Source: Peiella sedimenti
GTDB lineage: Bacteria; Pseudomonadota; Alphaproteobacteria; Caulobacterales; Caulobacteraceae
Direction of reading: 5' to 3'
Assembly: GCF_030504955.1 (NCBI RefSeq)
Contig: NZ_JAUKTR010000002.1
Coordinates: forward strand, 1-64,000
Length of the DNA: 64,000 nt
The notes beneath the pieces were generated by a model. It made no database searches and had not been told where the DNA came from. It saw nothing but the letters and a program-made list of their open reading frames with translations. Numbering within the stretch: the first letter of the stretch is position 1; the number at the start of each line of letters is the position of its first letter. A program made the translations under genes and the position numbers. Below are positions 9,182 through 18,678 of this stretch, one piece after another.

Positions 9182-10534
9182 ATGGCTTCCTCCCCCAACC
9201 CCGATCCGGCAGAGCTGCTGGAGGATGTGGTGCGCGCCGCGCTGAAGGCCGGCGCCGACGCCGCCGAGGCGGTGACCGCCGAGCGCCGCGCCCTGTCGAT
9301 CGGCGTGCGCATGGGCGCGCTGGAGGAGGTGGAGCGCGAGGAATCACGCGACCTGGGCCTGCGCGTCTTCATCGGCAAGCGTCAGGCGACGGTCTCCTCC
9401 TCGGACCTGTCGGCCGAAACCCGCGAACGGCTGGTGGAACGGGCTGTGGCCATGGCGAAGCTGGCGCCGGAAGACCCCTGGTGCGGCCTGGCCGATCCCG
9501 ACCTGCTGGCCAGCGGCGAGGCGCCGGATCTTGACCTGTTCGACGCCGACGAGCCCGACGCCGCCCGGCTGGAGGCCCGCGCGCTGGAGGCCGAGGACGC
9601 CGCCCGCGCGGTTGAGGGCGTGACCAACTCCGAAGGGGGTTCGGCCAGCTGGTCCATGGGCCGATGGCGGCTTCTGACCTCCGACGGCTTCACCGGCGTC
9701 TATCGCGGCACGGTGTCGTCCACCTCGGCCAGCGTCATCGCCGAGCGCGACGGCGTCATGGAGCGCGGCGGCGAGGGCCGGGCCGCCCGCTATGGCTCTG
9801 ACCTGCCTTCGCCGGCCCTGCTGGGCCGCGACGCCGGCGAGCGGGCGGTGCAGCGGCTGGGCGCCCGCAAGCTGAGCTCGCGCACCGCCCCGGTGATTTT
9901 CGAGAACCGCATCGCCGCCTCGCTGCTGTCGCCCATCATCGGCGCCGTCTCGGGCCCGGCGGTGACGCGCGGCGTCTCCTTCCTCAAGGGGAAGCTGGGC
10001 CAGCGCATCCTGCCCGAGGGCATGGATCTGATCGAGGAGCCGTTCCGGCCGCGCGGCCTGGGCTCGACGCCGTTCGACGACGAGGGCGTGCGGGTTCAGG
10101 AGCGCAAGCTGGTGGACGACGGCGTCCTGACCACCTGGCTGCTCAACACCTCCTCGGCGGCGCAGCTGGGTTTGCGCTCGACCGGCCACGCCTCGCGCGG
10201 CCTGGCCGGGCCGGCCGGCGTCTCGACCCACAACCTGCATCTGAAGCCGGGCGAGCGCACCCTGGCCCAGCTGGTGGCCGACGCCGGTTCGGGCCTGCTG
10301 GTCACCTCCATGTTCGGCCCGTCGCTGAACCCGGACAACGGCGACTGGTCGACCGGCGTGTCGGGCTTCTGGTTCGAGGACGGCGAGATCGTTCATCCGG
10401 TGAACGAGGTGACGGTGGCCGGCTCGATCCCCGACCTGCTGATGCGGCTGGTCGCCGGATCGGACCTGGAGTTCCGCGGCTCGACCAACGCCCCTTCCCT
10501 GCTTATCGACGGCGTCGCCATCGCTGGCGCCTGA
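9182..10534 (+). CDS. TldD/PmbA family metalloprotease-like protein (PmbA type)
   Basis: A 450-residue member of the TldD/PmbA family. In Escherichia coli TldD and TldE (PmbA) form a complex that degrades peptides such as microcin precursors. The PmbA pattern shows in the N-terminal A-A-L-K-A-G-A-D-A-A-E helix, GLRVFIGKRQATVSSSDLS near 60-78, and the C-terminal FWFEDGEIVHPVNEVTVAGS. I see no HExxxH zinc motif typical of TldD, which supports the PmbA assignment. The partner TldD is not in the window. Confidence 0.85.
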   Translation: MASSPNPDPAELLEDVVRAALKAGADAAEAVTAERRALSIGVRMGALEEVEREESRDLGLRVFIGKRQATVSSSDLSAETRERLVERAVAMAKLAPEDPWCGLADPDLLASGEAPDLDLFDADEPDAARLEARALEAEDAARAVEGVTNSEGGSASWSMGRWRLLTSDGFTGVYRGTVSSTSASVIAERDGVMERGGEGRAARYGSDLPSPALLGRDAGERAVQRLGARKLSSRTAPVIFENRIAASLLSPIIGAVSGPAVTRGVSFLKGKLGQRILPEGMDLIEEPFRPRGLGSTPFDDEGVRVQERKLVDDGVLTTWLLNTSSAAQLGLRSTGHASRGLAGPAGVSTHNLHLKPGERTLAQLVADAGSGLLVTSMFGPSLNPDNGDWSTGVSGFWFEDGEIVHPVNEVTVAGSIPDLLMRLVAGSDLEFRGSTNAPSLLIDGVAIAGA

Positions 10535-10557
10535 CCCCTCAAGAGAGACCGAACGCC

Positions 10558-10788
10558 ATGCCCGACAAGCAACTGCTCCACATCGTCTTCGGCGGCGAAC
10601 TGAAGGACCTGGGCGGGACCGAGTTCCGCGACCTGTCCAAGGTGGAGTTCGTCGGCGCCTATCCGAACTATGAAGAGGCCCGCAAGGCCTGGAAGGCCCG
10701 GGCCCAGGCCACGGTGGACAACGCCCTGATGCGCTACTTCGTGGTCCACGCCCACCGGCTGCTCGATCCCGAGACCGACGAGCGCTGA
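10558..10788 (+). CDS. DUF4170 family protein
   Basis: A 76-residue soluble protein matching DUF4170, an alphaproteobacterial family. It shows HIVFGGELKDLGGTEFRDL, then YPNYEEARKAWKARAQATVDNA and a YFVVHAHRLLDP tail. GAGAGACC precedes the start. It lies 23 bp downstream of the PmbA-like gene in the same direction. Function unknown. Confidence 0.85.
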   Translation: MPDKQLLHIVFGGELKDLGGTEFRDLSKVEFVGAYPNYEEARKAWKARAQATVDNALMRYFVVHAHRLLDPETDER

Positions 10789-10839
10789 GGAACAGGCGCC
10801 CGGCTCACGGGTTGTCCACGGTGAAGCCTGGAGACCCTC

Positions 10840-11028
10840 ATGAGCATGACCACCCTGATCGCCGTCCTGATCCTGATCGCCGCCGCCGCGGCCGTGTGGT
10901 TCGTGGCGCGGCAGGCCTCGCGCGGCAAGGGCCGGGCCGACCGGGCCCTGGACGAGGGCGACACCGCCTGGAACGACCGCATGACGCCGGCCGACAAGGC
11001 CGCCCCGGACTCCGAGCGGCGGCCCTAG
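10840..11028 (+). CDS. small single-pass membrane protein
   Basis: A 62-residue protein with one N-terminal transmembrane helix (TTLIAVLILIAAAAAVWFV) followed by a short charged tail rich in Lys, Arg and Asp. GGAGACCCTC precedes the ATG. It follows the DUF4170 gene and is tail-to-tail with the phosphatase gene, 1 bp apart. No family recognised. The helix and ribosome site make it plausible. Confidence 0.6.
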   Translation: MSMTTLIAVLILIAAAAAVWFVARQASRGKGRADRALDEGDTAWNDRMTPADKAAPDSERRP

Positions 11029-11029
11029 G

Positions 11030-11695
11030 CTATTCGCGCCGGAGCAGCTTTTCCGTCAGCAGGGTCCCCAGCCACGAGCTCTGGAACTCGGCCTTGAGGG
11101 CGTCGGGGTCGTAGTCGGGGCTCTGCACCCAGTCGAGGAAGCTGATCCCACTGGGCTCCACGTCCTTCACATAGCGGTCGAAGACGAAGTCGAGCACGCC
11201 GGTCTTGCCCTGGCGCATGTGCAGGGTCCGCAGACCCAGCTCCTTCATGGCGACGCTGATGGGCTCGCCCAGGTGGAAGTGGCGATACAGAACCGCCATC
11301 AGCCCCGCGCGGTCCGCGCCGGACTTGCAGTGCATGAGGGCGGGGTATTCGATGGTCTGGAAGATTTCCCTGGCCCGCAGCACACGCGCGGCCGAAGGCG
11401 CCTCGCGCGAGCCCAGGGGCGCGTCGATCAGGGTCAGGCCCAGCTCCTCGCAGGCGGCCTTCTCCACCGCGTAGTAGGCTGAATCGAACCCGCCGCGCAG
11501 GTTGATGACGGTCCTGATTCCCAGGTCACGCCAGCGCCGCAGCTGAAAGGGCCAGGGCTGGTTCGTGCGCACCATGTCGGGGCCGATCCAGTGCGCATTG
11601 GTGAAGGCCAGGCGCAGAAAGCCATGGTCGCCCCACATGAAGGCTCTGGCCGCGCGTTTGCGGCCCTCGGGCGTCGTCAGGTCGTGTCCGGCCAT
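11030..11695 (-). CDS. tyrosine phosphatase-like protein
   Basis: A 221-residue cytoplasmic protein of the protein tyrosine/dual-specificity phosphatase fold. The P-loop HCKSGADR (H-C-x5-R) carries the nucleophile Cys and phosphate-binding Arg. An upstream Asp in LIDAPLGSRE may be the general acid. The sequence begins with WIGPDMVRTNQPWPFQLRRW, usual for bacterial members near cell-envelope genes. I chose ATG 11695. A longer GTG start would run into the divergent exporter gene. Confidence 0.8.
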   Translation of the reverse strand: MAGHDLTTPEGRKRAARAFMWGDHGFLRLAFTNAHWIGPDMVRTNQPWPFQLRRWRDLGIRTVINLRGGFDSAYYAVEKAACEELGLTLIDAPLGSREAPSAARVLRAREIFQTIEYPALMHCKSGADRAGLMAVLYRHFHLGEPISVAMKELGLRTLHMRQGKTGVLDFVFDRYVKDVEPSGISFLDWVQSPDYDPDALKAEFQSSWLGTLLTEKLLRRE

Positions 11696-11771
11696 GGCGG
11701 CTAGATAGTCGCACCAGGCCCCGCCGTCACCCGCCGCTTGACTTGAAGGCCGGTTGGCCCGACCGAACGGC

Positions 11772-13544
11772 ATGGCCGCAGCGCGCCCGTCTGATCCTCC
11801 GTCCACCCCGCTGCTGAGGCGGGTGTGGCGCGACTACCTGAAGCGCCGCTGGCCGCAGCTGGCGCTGGCGGTGCTGTGCGCGGCCGGGGCGGCGGGGCTG
11901 ACGGCGCTCCTGGCCGGCCAGCTGGACCCCGCGGTGCAGCGCCTGCTGGTGGATCGCGACCCGGCCGCCATGTGGACCATTCCGGCGATCATCGCCGGGC
12001 TGGCCCTGGGGCGGGGGCTGCTGCAGGTGGTCACGGCGACCCTGGTCAATCGCATCGGCCACCGCGTCGTCGGCGATGTTCAGGTGCAGCTGTTCGGCGC
12101 CATGGTCAGGGCCGATCTGGCGCGCCTTAGGACCCAGCACTCGGGCGCCTATGTCTCGTCGGTCCTGTTCGACGCCAACCTGATCCGTGAGGCGTTCACG
12201 CAAGGGGTGGTGAACTACGTCCAGCACGCCCTGATCGTGGCGGCGCTGCTGATCTACCTGTTCTGGCTGGACCCTATACTGGCGGTGATCGTGCTGGCCG
12301 CCGCGCCGGTGGCGGGGCTGGTCCTGCGCCGCTTCGCCAAGCGCACCCGCAAGGCCGCCGAGGGCGCCATGGGCGAGACCGCCGCCCTGTCCACCGCCCT
12401 GATGGAGAATCTGGACGGCGTGCGCGTGGTCAAGATCGAAGGCCGCGAGGCCGACGAGGAGGCGCGCGTGGCCGAGGTGGTGGCCCGGCGCCAGACCCAC
12501 GTCATCAAGGGCGCCAACGCTCGCGCCACCGCCGCGCCGGTCACCGAGACCCTGACCATGATCGTGGTGGCGGCCATCCTGGCCTATGCGGGATGGCGGG
12601 CCCAGGGCGGCGGGCTGACCGTGGGGCAGTTCACCGCCTTCATCGCATCGCTGCTGATCGTGTCCCAGTCCCTGCGGCAGCTGGCCAATCTCCAGACCGT
12701 GATGAGCGAAGGGATGACCGCCGCCCGGCGCCTGTTCGCCGCCCTGGACGTGCAGCCCGAAATCCGAGACCGCGCGGGCGCGAAGGCGCTGGCGGCCGGC
12801 CCGGCCACGGTCAGCTTCGATGACGTGTCCTTCGCCTATGGGGACCAGCCGACCCTTTCCGGCATCAGCCTTGAGGCCAGCCCGGGCCAGACGGTGGCGC
12901 TGGTCGGACCGTCGGGCGGCGGCAAGAGCACCCTGCTGTCGCTGATCCCGCGCTTCCATGAGGCGTCCGAGGGCGCCGTGCGCATCAACGGCCAGGACGT
13001 GCGCGACCTGACGCTTGAGAGCCTGCGCCGCCAGATCGCCCTGGTGACGCAGGAGCCCTTCCTCTTTGACGACACCATCGCCGCCAACATCGCCTATGGC
13101 CGCAAGGGCGCCGATCAGCCGGCCATCGAGGCGGCGGCCAAGGCCGCGGCTGCGCATGACTTCATCACGGCCCTGCCCGAAGGCTATCAGACCCGCGTGG
13201 GCGAGGCCGGAGGGCGACTGTCGGGCGGCCAGCGTCAGCGCATCGCCATCGCCCGCGCCTTCATCAAGGACGCGCCCATACTGCTGCTGGACGAGGCCAC
13301 CAGCGCCCTGGACGCCGAGAGCGAGGCGCTGGTGCAGCAGGCGCTGGACCGGCTGCGCCAGGGCCGCACCACCTTCGTGATCGCCCATCGTCTGGCCACG
13401 GTGCGCGACGCGGACCTGATCCATGTGCTGGAGGGGGGGCGCATCGTCGAGAGCGGGACCCACGCCCAACTGCTGCGGAAGAAGGGTCTCTACGCCCGCC
13501 TGGCCGGGAGCCAGACGCTGGACCTTGAGGAGACGCCCGCCTGA
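11772..13544 (+). CDS. MsbA-like ABC lipid exporter (fused permease-ATPase)
   Basis: A 590-residue half-transporter: six transmembrane helices in the first 320 residues, then an ATPase. Walker A GPSGGGKST is near residue 379, signature LSGGQRQRIAIARA near 483, and Walker B ILLLDEATSALD near 503. A switch His is in VIAHRL. It is first in a run with a DUF374 acyltransferase, waaA and lpxK, so flipping of lipid A precursors across the inner membrane (the MsbA role) is the likely job. ATG 11772 is preferred over TTG 11754. The next gene overlaps its stop by one base. Confidence 0.85.
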   Translation: MAAARPSDPPSTPLLRRVWRDYLKRRWPQLALAVLCAAGAAGLTALLAGQLDPAVQRLLVDRDPAAMWTIPAIIAGLALGRGLLQVVTATLVNRIGHRVVGDVQVQLFGAMVRADLARLRTQHSGAYVSSVLFDANLIREAFTQGVVNYVQHALIVAALLIYLFWLDPILAVIVLAAAPVAGLVLRRFAKRTRKAAEGAMGETAALSTALMENLDGVRVVKIEGREADEEARVAEVVARRQTHVIKGANARATAAPVTETLTMIVVAAILAYAGWRAQGGGLTVGQFTAFIASLLIVSQSLRQLANLQTVMSEGMTAARRLFAALDVQPEIRDRAGAKALAAGPATVSFDDVSFAYGDQPTLSGISLEASPGQTVALVGPSGGGKSTLLSLIPRFHEASEGAVRINGQDVRDLTLESLRRQIALVTQEPFLFDDTIAANIAYGRKGADQPAIEAAAKAAAAHDFITALPEGYQTRVGEAGGRLSGGQRQRIAIARAFIKDAPILLLDEATSALDAESEALVQQALDRLRQGRTTFVIAHRLATVRDADLIHVLEGGRIVESGTHAQLLRKKGLYARLAGSQTLDLEETPA

Positions 13545-14254
13545 TGGCGCGGCCGCTGCGCAATCCGATCATGCAGGGGCTGCTGTCAGGGCTGCTGACG
13601 GCGTGGCTGCGTCTGTGCCTGTCGACCATGCGCTGGACCCGCGAGGGCCAGGATCAGGCCGAGGCGGTCTGGGCGGCCGGCGGCGGGGTGGTGGTGTGCT
13701 TCTGGCATTCGCGGGTCTCCCTGGCGCCCGGCTGCTGGCCGCTGGACCGGGCCCAGCCGCCGCGGGTGCTGATCTCGCTTTCGCCGGATGGAGAGTTCAT
13801 CGCACGCGCGGTGGGGCGGCTGGGCTTTCCGGCCATTCGAGGCTCGTCGGCCAAGAAGACGGCGCTGGACAAGGCCAAGGGCGGGGCGGCGGCCCTGCGC
13901 GACGCGCTGAGATGGATCCGCTCGGGCGGCGGGATCGCCATCACGCCGGACGGTCCCCGGGGCCCAGCCGAGACCATGGCCGAAGGGGCCGTGGTGCTGG
14001 CCCAGGCGGCCGGCGCGCCCATCCTGCTGGTGGGCCTGGCCAGCGAGCCCGCATTTCGCCTGAAGACCTGGGACACGGCGCTGGTGCCCAGACCCTTTGC
14101 GCGCGGCGGCATGGTCTGGAAGCGGTTGGACCCCCCGGCGCGCGGGGTCGATCTTGAGGCGCTCGCGAAGGACTGGGCGGCCGAACTCAGCGCCCTGACG
14201 CGGCGGGCCGAGGCCCTGTGCGGGGCCAGACGGTCGGGAGTCAGGGCGCCGTGA
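13544..14254 (+). CDS. DUF374 lysophospholipid acyltransferase-like protein
   Basis: A 236-residue membrane-associated protein of the DUF374/LPLAT superfamily. It has an N-terminal hydrophobic segment, VVVCFWHSR near 46-54 (the His of an acyltransferase-type motif), GSSAKKTALDKAKGG, and ITPDGPRGPAE near 145, the hallmark of DUF374. TGATG joins it to the exporter gene and GTGA to waaA. The position between lipid A export and Kdo transfer suggests lipid A or phospholipid acylation. No substrate is proven for this family. Confidence 0.82.
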   Translation: MARPLRNPIMQGLLSGLLTAWLRLCLSTMRWTREGQDQAEAVWAAGGGVVVCFWHSRVSLAPGCWPLDRAQPPRVLISLSPDGEFIARAVGRLGFPAIRGSSAKKTALDKAKGGAAALRDALRWIRSGGGIAITPDGPRGPAETMAEGAVVLAQAAGAPILLVGLASEPAFRLKTWDTALVPRPFARGGMVWKRLDPPARGVDLEALAKDWAAELSALTRRAEALCGARRSGVRAP

Positions 14255-15525
14255 GCCTCAGCCTCTATCGGCTGGCGACCACCGTGCTGGAGCCCCTGGC
14301 GCCGCTGCTGCTGCATAGCCGCGCGCGCAAGGGCAAGGAGGACCCGGCGCGCCTTTCCGAGCGACTGGGCCGCGCCGGGCGCGGCCGGCCTGAAGGACCG
14401 CTGGTCTGGATCCACGGCGCCAGCGTCGGCGAAAGCCTGTCGGCCCTGCCGCTGATCGAGCTGATCCTGAAGCGGCGGCCCGACGTGAGCGTGCTGGCCA
14501 CCTCCGGCACGGTGGCCTCGGCCCAGCTGATGGCCCAGCGCCTGCCCGCCGGGGCGGTGCACCAGTACGCCCCCATCGACGCGCCCGCCGCCGTGGGGCG
14601 TTTTCTCGATCACTGGCGGCCAGACCTGGGCGTGTTGGTCGAAAGCGAGCTGTGGCCCAATCTGGTGCTCCAGGCCAAGGCGCGCGGAGCTCGCCTGGCT
14701 CTCGTCAGCGCCCGCATCACCGAGCACACGGCCGAGGGGTGGGCGAAGCGGCCGGCCAGCGCGCGACGGCTGCTGTCGGCATTCGATCTGATGGCGCCCC
14801 AGGACGAGGCCTCGGCCGAACGGCTGGTGCGGCTGGGCGGACGAGACGATCTGCGCGTGAACCTGAAGCTGACGGGCCGGCCCCTCGACTACAACCGCGC
14901 CGAGTTTGATCGCCTGAGCGAGGCCGTGGGCGACCGGGCGGTGGTGCTGGGCGCCAGCACCCATCCGGGCGAGGAGGTCCTGATCGCCGGGGCCGCCCGG
15001 GCCGCCGACCCATCGGCTCTGATCGTCATCGCCCCGCGTCATCCCGTGCGGGCCGAGGCGGTGGCGGATGAGCTGGAGGGCCAGGGCCTGAACGTGGCGC
15101 GGCGCAGCCGGGGCGAGGCCCTGGCGCCGGATACCCAGGTCTACCTGGCCGATACGCTGGGCGAGCTGGGCCTGTTCTTCGCCCTGGCCGACGTGGTGGT
15201 CCTGGGCGGCGGCTTCTTCGGCGGCGTCGGCGGGCACAACCCGCTGGAGCCCGCGCGTCAGGCCAAGGCGGTGATCGCCGGGCCCGACATGGCCAACTGG
15301 CGGGCCATCTTCGAGGGCATGGCGGCGGCGGACGCGGTGCGGCTGGCGGACCGGGATCAGCTTGGAGCCGCCCTCGCCGCCTGGCTGGCCGATCCGGAGG
15401 CCGCGCGCGCCACGGGCCGCCGCGCCGAGGCCTATGCCACCTCGGCCGACGCCGATCTGACGCGCCTGTGGGCGAGGCTTGAGTCTCTGCTGCCGGAGGC
15501 CCGGATACCGGAGAAAGGGCCATGA
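14251..15525 (+). CDS. waaA: 3-deoxy-D-manno-octulosonic acid transferase
   Basis: A 424-residue inner-membrane glycosyltransferase that adds Kdo from CMP-Kdo to the lipid A precursor. Motifs: the N-terminal membrane helix YRLATTVLEPLAPLLL, WIHGASVGES with the catalytic-type Glu, DLGVLVESELWPNL, and the C-terminal VVLGGGFFGGVGGHNPLEPA. GTG 14251 overlaps the upstream stop (GTGA) and gives the standard N-terminus. The next gene, lpxK, overlaps by ATGA. Whether it adds one or two Kdo residues is not readable. Confidence 0.93.
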   Translation: MSLSLYRLATTVLEPLAPLLLHSRARKGKEDPARLSERLGRAGRGRPEGPLVWIHGASVGESLSALPLIELILKRRPDVSVLATSGTVASAQLMAQRLPAGAVHQYAPIDAPAAVGRFLDHWRPDLGVLVESELWPNLVLQAKARGARLALVSARITEHTAEGWAKRPASARRLLSAFDLMAPQDEASAERLVRLGGRDDLRVNLKLTGRPLDYNRAEFDRLSEAVGDRAVVLGASTHPGEEVLIAGAARAADPSALIVIAPRHPVRAEAVADELEGQGLNVARRSRGEALAPDTQVYLADTLGELGLFFALADVVVLGGGFFGGVGGHNPLEPARQAKAVIAGPDMANWRAIFEGMAAADAVRLADRDQLGAALAAWLADPEAARATGRRAEAYATSADADLTRLWARLESLLPEARIPEKGP

Positions 15526-16517
15526 AGCTGACCACGCCACGCTGGTGGTATTCGCGCGAACCCAAGGGAACGGTCGTCCGCTTTCTGCTGTGGCCGCTGT
15601 CAGGGCTGTGGACCCTGGCGACGGCGCGGCGCGTGGCTAAGCCTGGGATCGATCCCGGCGTTCCGGTGATCTCGGTCGGCAATCTGACCATGGGCGGATC
15701 AGGCAAGACGCCCGTGGTGCGCGAAGTGCTGCGCCTGCTGCGAGACGGGGGCGTCCGGGCGCACGGCCTGTCGCGGGGTCACGGCGGCTCGCTGGCGGGG
15801 CCGGTCCAGGTCGATCCAGCGACGCACACGGCGGCCGAGGTCGGAGACGAGCCCCTGATGCTGGCCGCCGACGGCCCCTTCTGGATCGCCCGCGACCGCG
15901 CGGCGGGGGCGCGGGCCGCCACGGCGGCGGGCGCCGAGGCGCTGGTGCTGGACGACGGGCATCAGAACCCGGCCCTGAAAAAGTCCGTGTCGCTGGTGGT
16001 GGTGGACGGCGACGTACGTGAGGGCGAGTGGCCCTTCGGCGACGGAAAGGTCTTTCCTGCGGGGCCCATGCGCGAGCCGCTGAGGGCCGGTCTGGCGCGC
16101 GCCGACGCGGTGGCGCTGATCCTGCCCGAGGGGCTGGCGGCCGACCCTGAGCTGCTGGAGCAACTGGCGGGGCCGCCTGTCCTGATCGCCCGGATGGGAC
16201 CGCTGCAGCCCGCGCCCGAGGGGCCGCTGGTGGGCTTCGCCGGGATCGCCAAGCCGTGGCGGGTGGAACGGTCGCTGAAGGCGGCGGGCGCGGACCTGCG
16301 GGACTTCATCCCCTTTGGCGATCACCAGAACTTCGCGGCGGCCGAGCTTGAGTTCCTGCGCGGGCGCGCAGCGGACTTCGGGGCGCGCCTGATCATCACC
16401 GAAAAGGACTGGATGCGACTTCCGGCTGAGCTGCGCGATCAGGTGCTGGTCTGGCGCATCGGCATCAGGTTCGAGGACGAGGCCGCCGTCAGGGCCCTGC
16501 TTCACTCTGGCCGGTAG
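15522..16517 (+). CDS. lpxK: tetraacyldisaccharide 4'-kinase
   Basis: A 331-residue lipid A 4'-kinase that phosphorylates the tetraacyldisaccharide precursor at the inner membrane. It has a hydrophobic N-terminus, the P-loop GNLTMGGSGKTP at about 53-64, VLDDGHQNP (the metal and base region, near 142-150), and DHQNFAAAELEFL. It overlaps waaA by ATGA. Its 3' end overlaps the convergent amidohydrolase gene by 16 bp. Confidence 0.93.
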   Translation: MKLTTPRWWYSREPKGTVVRFLLWPLSGLWTLATARRVAKPGIDPGVPVISVGNLTMGGSGKTPVVREVLRLLRDGGVRAHGLSRGHGGSLAGPVQVDPATHTAAEVGDEPLMLAADGPFWIARDRAAGARAATAAGAEALVLDDGHQNPALKKSVSLVVVDGDVREGEWPFGDGKVFPAGPMREPLRAGLARADAVALILPEGLAADPELLEQLAGPPVLIARMGPLQPAPEGPLVGFAGIAKPWRVERSLKAAGADLRDFIPFGDHQNFAAAELEFLRGRAADFGARLIITEKDWMRLPAELRDQVLVWRIGIRFEDEAAVRALLHSGR

Positions 16518-17809
16518 GCCACCCCGTTGCGCATGACGAAGCCCACCCGCTCAAGCACGGTCACATCGCGGAGCGGGTCCCCCTCGACGGCGATGAGGTC
16601 GGCGGGCATGCCGGGGCGCAGGGCGCCCGCTTCGGATTCGATGCCGAGATGCTCGGCGGCGTTGACCGTGGCGGTCTGGATCGCCTCCAACGGCGTCAGG
16701 CCCGCCTGGACCAGCAGGGCGAACTCCTGGGCGTTGTCGCCGTGGGCGGAGACGCCTGAATCGGTGCCGAAGGCGATGCGGACCCCCGCCTGGTGCGCCC
16801 GGCGCGCCATGTCGATCATGCGCGGGCCCACCTCCAGCGCCTTGGCGCGCTGCGGCGGCGTGAAATAGGTCTCGGGGCGAGCCGCCTCGCGGGCCACGAA
16901 GTCGCCGGCCATCAGGGTGGGCACCAGCCACATGTTCCGCCGCCGCATCAGGGCGATGCCCTGATCGTCCAGATAGGTGCCGTGTTCGATGGAATCGCCG
17001 CCCGCCTGGGCGAAGCCGACGATGCCGTCGGCGCCGTGGGCGTGGGCGGTGACGCGCCGCCCCATGGCGTGGGCCGTCTCGACGATGGCGGCCAGCTCCT
17101 CGGCCGTGAACTGCTGGCCCAGCCCTGCTGCGGTGTTGGACAGAACCCCGCCCGTCGCGGTGATCTTGATCAGGTCGGCGCCGCCCCGCACCTGCTCGCG
17201 CACGGCGCGACGGCAGTCGTCGGCGCCGGAACAGACGCCGCTGCTGCGCAGGGTCTCGGTGAACTCGGGACGATAGCCGTGGGTGTCGCCGTGCCCGCCG
17301 TGCGGGGTGATGGTGGCGCCGGAGGCGATGATGCGCGGACCGGGGACGGCCCCCTCGGCGATGCCCCGGCGCAGGGCGAAGATGGCCTCAGGCGTCGCGC
17401 CGAGATTGGCCACGGTGGTGAAACCGGCCATCAGGGTGCGGCGGGCGTACAGGGCGCCGCGCATGGCCTGGTCCGAGGTGGTCAGGGTCACGGCCTCGAG
17501 CCGCTGGTTCGGATTGCTCTGTCCCAGGATGTGCACATGGCTGTCGATCAGGCCCGGCAACACGAAGCGATCGCGCAGATCCACGACCTGGCCGGGCCCG
17601 TCGACGAAGCCGTCGGCGATCTCGACCACACGGCCGTTCTCGATCACCACCGTCCTGTTTTCGAGAACCTGTCCCGTGGTGGGATCGGCCAGCAGCCGTC
17701 CGGCCTGAACATAGGTGCGTAAGGGCGCGCCCGGCGTCGGTTGCGCCTGGGCTAGGCCCGAGACCGCCGCGCAGACGGCCATGACAGCCGCGAAAACAAG
17801 ACGTTGCAT
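16502..17809 (-). CDS. exported metal-dependent amidohydrolase
   Basis: A 435-residue secreted amidohydrolase. The signal peptide MQRLVFAAVMAVCAAVSGLAQA starts at ATG 17809, which has GGAGG upstream. An upstream in-frame Met would bury the signal. Metal and active-site motifs are present in order: LIDSHVHI, the carbamylated-Lys candidate in GADLIKITATGG, RVTAHAHG, SIEHGTYL and IAFGTDSG. The family includes Xaa-Pro dipeptidases and imidazolonepropionase-like enzymes, and substrate is open. It is divergent from the L,D-transpeptidase-like gene. Confidence 0.85.
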   Translation of the reverse strand: MQRLVFAAVMAVCAAVSGLAQAQPTPGAPLRTYVQAGRLLADPTTGQVLENRTVVIENGRVVEIADGFVDGPGQVVDLRDRFVLPGLIDSHVHILGQSNPNQRLEAVTLTTSDQAMRGALYARRTLMAGFTTVANLGATPEAIFALRRGIAEGAVPGPRIIASGATITPHGGHGDTHGYRPEFTETLRSSGVCSGADDCRRAVREQVRGGADLIKITATGGVLSNTAAGLGQQFTAEELAAIVETAHAMGRRVTAHAHGADGIVGFAQAGGDSIEHGTYLDDQGIALMRRRNMWLVPTLMAGDFVAREAARPETYFTPPQRAKALEVGPRMIDMARRAHQAGVRIAFGTDSGVSAHGDNAQEFALLVQAGLTPLEAIQTATVNAAEHLGIESEAGALRPGMPADLIAVEGDPLRDVTVLERVGFVMRNGVAYRPE

Positions 17810-17964
17810 GCTGATACCTCCGCTCCCAAGCGGCACCATAGGGGCCGCCGAATGCGCCATAAAGCCCAATCCTGACGTGCGACCTCTGGGCGCGTTGATC
17901 GTGCGGGGGCGCCTCTGGAATAAATCCTGCCTTGTCCTGCTTGGGTTTTCGGGGGGCCGACAGC

Positions 17965-18678
17965 ATGAACATTTCGCGGCGCATGGTGATGCTGGGCGGC
18001 TCGGGCCTTCTGGCGGCGTGCAGTCCCACGGCGCGCAATCTGGTCACGACTCTTCCCGACGCCCCCCAGGCGGGCGCGCAGACGGCCACGCTGGACCTGG
18101 CCATCTCGACCGCCCAGACCTCGGCGCCGGTGGCCCCCACGCCGCGCGTGGTCATCGATCCGGACGGCCTGATCCGGCCCCAGCTGCGCGAACACGCCCT
18201 GGCCGCCCTGGACATTCACGACGGCCGCATCACCCAGCGTGACCGCATCTACATCGTCGACTTCGCCCGCTTCTCCGGCGAGGCGCGCTTCTATGAGCTG
18301 GACGTGGTCAACGGCCAGGTGAAGGCCTTCCACACCGCGCACGGACGCGGCTCGGACCCGCGTCATTCGGGCTATGCCCAGGCCTTTTCGAACGTGCCAG
18401 ACTCGCACGCCTCGTCGGTGGGGGCCTACGCCACGGGCGGCCCCGGCATGGGCCGGGTGCATGGACCCAATGTGCTGCTGGACGGGCTGGACTACTCCAA
18501 CAACAACGCGCGCGACCGGGCCATCATCGTGCACGCCGCCGACTACGCCGAGCCGGACTTCCTGGCCCGCGAGGGCAAGCTGGGCCGCTCCTACGGCTGC
18601 TTCTCGGTGTGCCAGGCTGACCTGACCTACCTGCGCGAGCGCATGGGCGAGGGCCGGCTGCTCTACGCGGCGGCCTAG
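17965..18678 (+). CDS. YkuD_2-type L,D-transpeptidase catalytic domain lipoprotein
   Basis: A 237-residue envelope protein. The start MNISRRMVMLGGSGLLAAC carries a twin-Arg pair and a lipobox LAAC, so a lipoprotein is likely. The catalytic region reads GAYATGGPGMGRVHGPNVLLDG, then AIIVHAADY and GRSYGCFSV, retaining the His and Cys expected for murein L,D-transpeptidase catalytic-domain proteins (PF13645). It probably acts on peptidoglycan stem peptides in the periplasm. It overlaps the convergent purD stop by 4 bp. Confidence 0.8.
   Translation: MNISRRMVMLGGSGLLAACSPTARNLVTTLPDAPQAGAQTATLDLAISTAQTSAPVAPTPRVVIDPDGLIRPQLREHALAALDIHDGRITQRDRIYIVDFARFSGEARFYELDVVNGQVKAFHTAHGRGSDPRHSGYAQAFSNVPDSHASSVGAYATGGPGMGRVHGPNVLLDGLDYSNNNARDRAIIVHAADYAEPDFLAREGKLGRSYGCFSVCQADLTYLRERMGEGRLLYAAA

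Noticed and set aside
17896..17923. TGATCG then TAA upstream of the L,D-transpeptidase-like gene as a third ECF promoter
   Set aside because: The spacer is 19 bases, not 18, and the -35 has a mismatch. Support is too weak.
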